From Aedes albopictus (Eukaryota; Arthropoda; Insecta; Diptera; Culicidae): a DNA stretch of 64,000 nucleotides. Position numbers and translations under genes: made by a program. Of this stretch, positions 62,664-64,000 are shown piece by piece. The DNA is taken from contig NC_085137.1 of assembly GCF_035046485.1 (NCBI RefSeq), positions 311,561,164 through 311,625,163 of the forward strand. The letters are read 5' to 3'. The first letter of the stretch is position 1; every line of letters starts with the position of its first letter. The notes beneath the pieces were generated by a model that was given only the letters and a program-made list of their open reading frames with translations, searched no databases and was not told the origin of the DNA.

Positions 62664-63572
62664 GGGTAATTCATGTATTTTGGACAGGCTGAGGACAACG
62701 TTGAAAAAATCGCCCCCTAGCTTTCTTAGAAAGCAATTGATTATTTTGCAAAGTTACTAATACGCTAGTAATACGATTGTGCTTTGCGTTACTGGTGACA
62801 AAAACCTTAACGAAAGCATTTTAAGCTGAGAAAATCGCAATTTCCGATCGCCTGTAAGAATTGCATTTTGGACACCGAATATATGTTTTGGACACCCTCA
62901 GGTATATATAATTTGGACAGGGCAATTATCTCAATGTTTAGCCATGAATACTGCTAAATCATGGAAGTAGCATAAATTAACAAATATTTTCTTACAAATA
63001 ATCCAATTTTTCCGCTTAACAGGCATCTATTTTGATAACTATTACAGTTTTCGTTAAAATCGAGGAAATATGGCCAGACCCACAGAATACGCCTCCAAGT
63101 ATGCAATCGCAGTGCATCCCCATGCAGTTCGTCAGATGACCAAAATATATTTACAGTAGAAAACTTGTAATGTATTTTGGACACCACCTTTTTAAGCGTT
63201 CTAGCTGAATGTTAAGAGATTGGCTGCCTAATGCTTCTTTATTGAACATGTTTCAATGCAATAAGGCTTTTAAATTTCTTACAATTATTATTTCAACGAT
63301 TTTGAGGTGAATATTGTATGTGACTGTGATGTGTATGTCGTCTTGCATACCTGTGCATTTGAGGGGTTTTAGTGAAATAATTTACATTTTTGATAATTTT
63401 GAAGTAAATTTTTAATTGTTAAGCGTATTTTCAACGTAAGTCATCAGAATAGGGTCTATTTGATCCAATAATCGATATTCAGAAGTATCTACTTTTATTA
63501 GCTCTCCGGAACAAGGCAAACATCGCCGTGCATGTCCAAATTATATACATGTCCAAATTATATTTTTTACCC
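62664..63572. mobile_element. TA-flanked element in LINE ORF1, GGGTAA...TTTGGAC ends
   Basis: Left end GGGTAATTCATGTATTTTGG, right end (reversed) GGGTAAAAAATATAATTTGG, with TA at 62662-62663 and 63573-63574. The ORF1 frame continues on the two sides when one TA is counted, confirming the site. TTTTGGACACC-type words recur at 62866-62930 and 63174-63186, and CATGTCCAAATTATAT is repeated at 63533-63565. 909 bp, no transposase. Confidence 0.9.
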
Positions 63573-63574
63573 TA

Positions 63575-63971
63575 TAGCAGGTAAAGCATTCTTGTCGCTG
63601 ATATTGGTAGAACGCTTGGTGAGATAACAAGCATCCAATACCGGTACCGCAGGTAAATCTTTAGCAATATGAATTCGAAATCCATTGCGTCGCCCTTCGG
63701 CTGGATCTAGATGCTGATTATAAACGACGCCGTCAATCTCAGTACGATGGGCTGGTGCATAAAGATGAAACGTTGAGCGAATTTGCGAAGAAGATTGCAA
63801 GAAGTCGTTGGCTTCTTTTCGGTTGTCGAAAGTGATCTGAACCTTATCTGGGTTCAAATATTTCGTCTCACTGACAGACTTGTAGGCTCGATGAAGAAAA
63901 TCAGCGATATCGAACACATTGATTGGATTATGCATCCGGCGAAGATACACTATAAAAGGAGCGATTTCCAT
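63575..63971 (-). pseudogene. Jockey-type LINE ORF1, N-terminal part
   Basis: Starts at ATG 63969-63971 with MEIAPFIVYLRRMHNP and continues through an RNA-recognition-like domain (KVQITFDNRKEANDFLQS, GVVYNQHLDPAEGRRNGFRI) to NALPAI, where the TA-flanked element cuts it. A stop arises within the insertion. The 5' untranslated end of the LINE is at or beyond the window edge. Binding of element RNA is the family role; this copy is dead. Confidence 0.85.
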
Positions 63972-64000
63972 TTTCGGATATATTCTAATCCTCTTGGCTG

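Overview
This window looks like a culicine mosquito chromosome, most likely Aedes (inference). The reasons are a single insect-type metabolic exon set in a sea of nested Ty3/gypsy, BEL/Pao, Ty1/copia and non-LTR retrotransposons, tRNA-derived SINE sequence, and many short DNA elements flanked by TA. The only convincing host gene is the 3' coding exon of isovaleryl-CoA dehydrogenase (4307-5351, plus strand), with an upstream splice acceptor and two poly(A) signals. Its earlier exons are not in the window.

Layout. 1-4306: probable IVD intron holding four small DNA elements. 5539-8896: a 5'-truncated LINE with a 13-bp target duplication, itself split by two TA-flanked elements; the second contains a perfect 122-bp palindrome. 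8897-14745: non-coding, with a 58-bp minisatellite, decayed LINE ORF1 pieces and the left part of a ~155-bp satellite array. 14746-27020: a Ty3/gypsy element (LTRs ~1.47 kb, AACC duplication, intact gag, pol with one frame break), inserted in that satellite and carrying two TA-flanked insertions. 28798-34488: a Ty1/copia element on the minus strand (identical 168-bp LTRs, ATTAC duplication), interrupted by a LINE with an 11-bp duplication. 34489-40310: non-coding, with MITEs, a SINE and one decayed coding fragment. 40311-40810: assembly gap. 40811-47696: a broken BEL/Pao element whose reverse transcriptase is split by a Transib-like foldback element. 47722-54006: repeats, two LINE 3' ends, a hairpin MITE, and a TA-flanked element containing a Helitron. 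55771-63971: a Jockey-type LINE ORF1 (minus strand) split by a TA-flanked element and by a young LTR retrotransposon (identical 1,116-bp LTRs, GTAG duplication) that has an intact gag and no pol.

How the parts work together. Apart from IVD (mitochondrial leucine catabolism) the genes are selfish elements. The nesting gives a relative order of insertion: hosts first (LINE ORF1, BEL, the LINE at 5552, the satellite), then the TA elements and LTR elements, then the latest insertions such as the LINE in copia. The gag-only LTR element must borrow pol functions from another element. The gypsy element at 14746 has the same first 11 bases of primer-binding site, but nothing else seen here ties the two together.
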